This document shows positions 4,911 through 5,208 of a DNA stretch of 5,208 nucleotides, one piece after another (positions within the stretch are counted from its first letter, which is position 1; the number at the start of each line of letters is the position of its first letter). The stretch is from positions 1 to 5,208 of the forward strand of contig CAKUQA010000130.1 in assembly GCA_934675225.1 (NCBI GenBank), in the 5' to 3' direction. The notes under the pieces were generated by a model that did not search any database, had not been told where the DNA came from, and saw only the letters and a list, made by a program, of their open reading frames with translations. The translations under genes were made by a program, and so were the position numbers. The stretch is from an uncultured Candidatus Melainabacteria bacterium (lineage in GTDB: Bacteria > Cyanobacteriota > Vampirovibrionia > Gastranaerophilales > Gastranaerophilaceae).

Positions 4911-5208
4911 AATTCTTAGTTGAAATCGCTTTACTTATATCTTCTCTTGTGAGAATTCCTTTAATTTTGTTATTTTTATCAACAACAACAAGACTCTGAA
5001 TATTATTAGAATGAAGTCTAAAATAGGCAATATATAAATTTTCAGAAGATTCAATTGTTATTGGAGACGGATTCATTAATTTATTTATCTCAATATTATT
5101 ATCAACTCCTTGAAAAATCGCATCTTCTACATCTGATTTTGTAATTACACCAAGCAATCTGTTTCTGTCATTTTTTACAGGATAAGTTTTATATTCATAA
5201 TCTTTAAC
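4909..5208 (-). CDS. CBS-domain protein, C-terminal fragment (continues past the window)
   Basis: The frame is open through the right edge, so only the last 99 residues are seen. A TTG at 5157 could be read as a start but lies inside a CBS domain (...NDRNRLLGVITKSDVEDAI) and is simply a leucine codon. The fragment holds the end of one CBS motif (about residues 1-32) and a complete second one (about 41-95: INKLMNPSPITIESSENL, then SLVVVDKNNKIKGILTREDI). Paired CBS motifs form a Bateman module that binds adenosine nucleotides and regulates an attached enzyme, channel or transporter, or acts alone. What lies in front cannot be known here: a stand-alone CBS protein, a ClC-type channel or another regulated protein are all possible. 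It converges on tRNA-Pro with only four bases between the tRNA end and the stop codon. Confidence 0.88.
   Translation of the reverse strand, partial: VKDYEYKTYPVKNDRNRLLGVITKSDVEDAIFQGVDNNIEINKLMNPSPITIESSENLYIAYFRLHSNNIQSLVVVDKNNKIKGILTREDISKAISTKN

Overview
This is a strongly A+T-rich bacterial window with short intergenic spaces. The prepilin start (FTLAEVLITLGIIGVVAAMTMP), the low G+C content and the SEC-C, TPR and CBS gene set resemble gut Gastranaerophilales (non-photosynthetic Melainabacteria, relatives of cyanobacteria). That assignment is inferred from the look of the proteins and rests on no search.

Left part (1-1700). A well-expressed type IV pilin-like protein (83-736, +) ends at a perfect 14-bp hairpin plus T-run (769-807). 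Facing it is a minus-strand pair: a small unrecognised 80-residue protein (1454-1696) followed by a Maf-type nucleotide pyrophosphatase. Maf starts at 1395, not at the longer open frame beginning at 1500.

Middle (1697-2181). This 485-base stretch has no gene. It holds a candidate promoter, an operator-like A+T palindrome and a cluster of dispersed intergenic repeats with the head GTCATTCTGAG: three direct copies, one inverted partner and a GGCGG/CCGCC hairpin. The open frame across it is a by-product of the repeats.

Right part (2182-5208). Two minus-strand genes follow: a 423-residue protein of unknown function with a C-terminal SEC-C zinc motif, and a 362-residue membrane protein with three helices and TPR-like repeats. 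The membrane protein's apparent TTG start at 4653 is really the -35 box of a promoter whose start point falls on or beside the ATG at 4617, so its mRNA is probably leaderless. Back to back with it, a strong plus-strand promoter (TTTACA-16-TATAAT) drives a transcript that begins with about 135 bases of unexplained structured leader and ends in tRNA-Pro(CGG). The leader carries four consecutive hairpins and two blocks nearly identical to the 5' half of that tRNA. This is the most unusual element in the window. A partial CBS-domain gene converges on the tRNA and runs off the right edge.

The genes do not form one pathway. The window looks like ordinary chromosome, with the structured tRNA-Pro leader and the leaderless divergent promoter as the points worth following.
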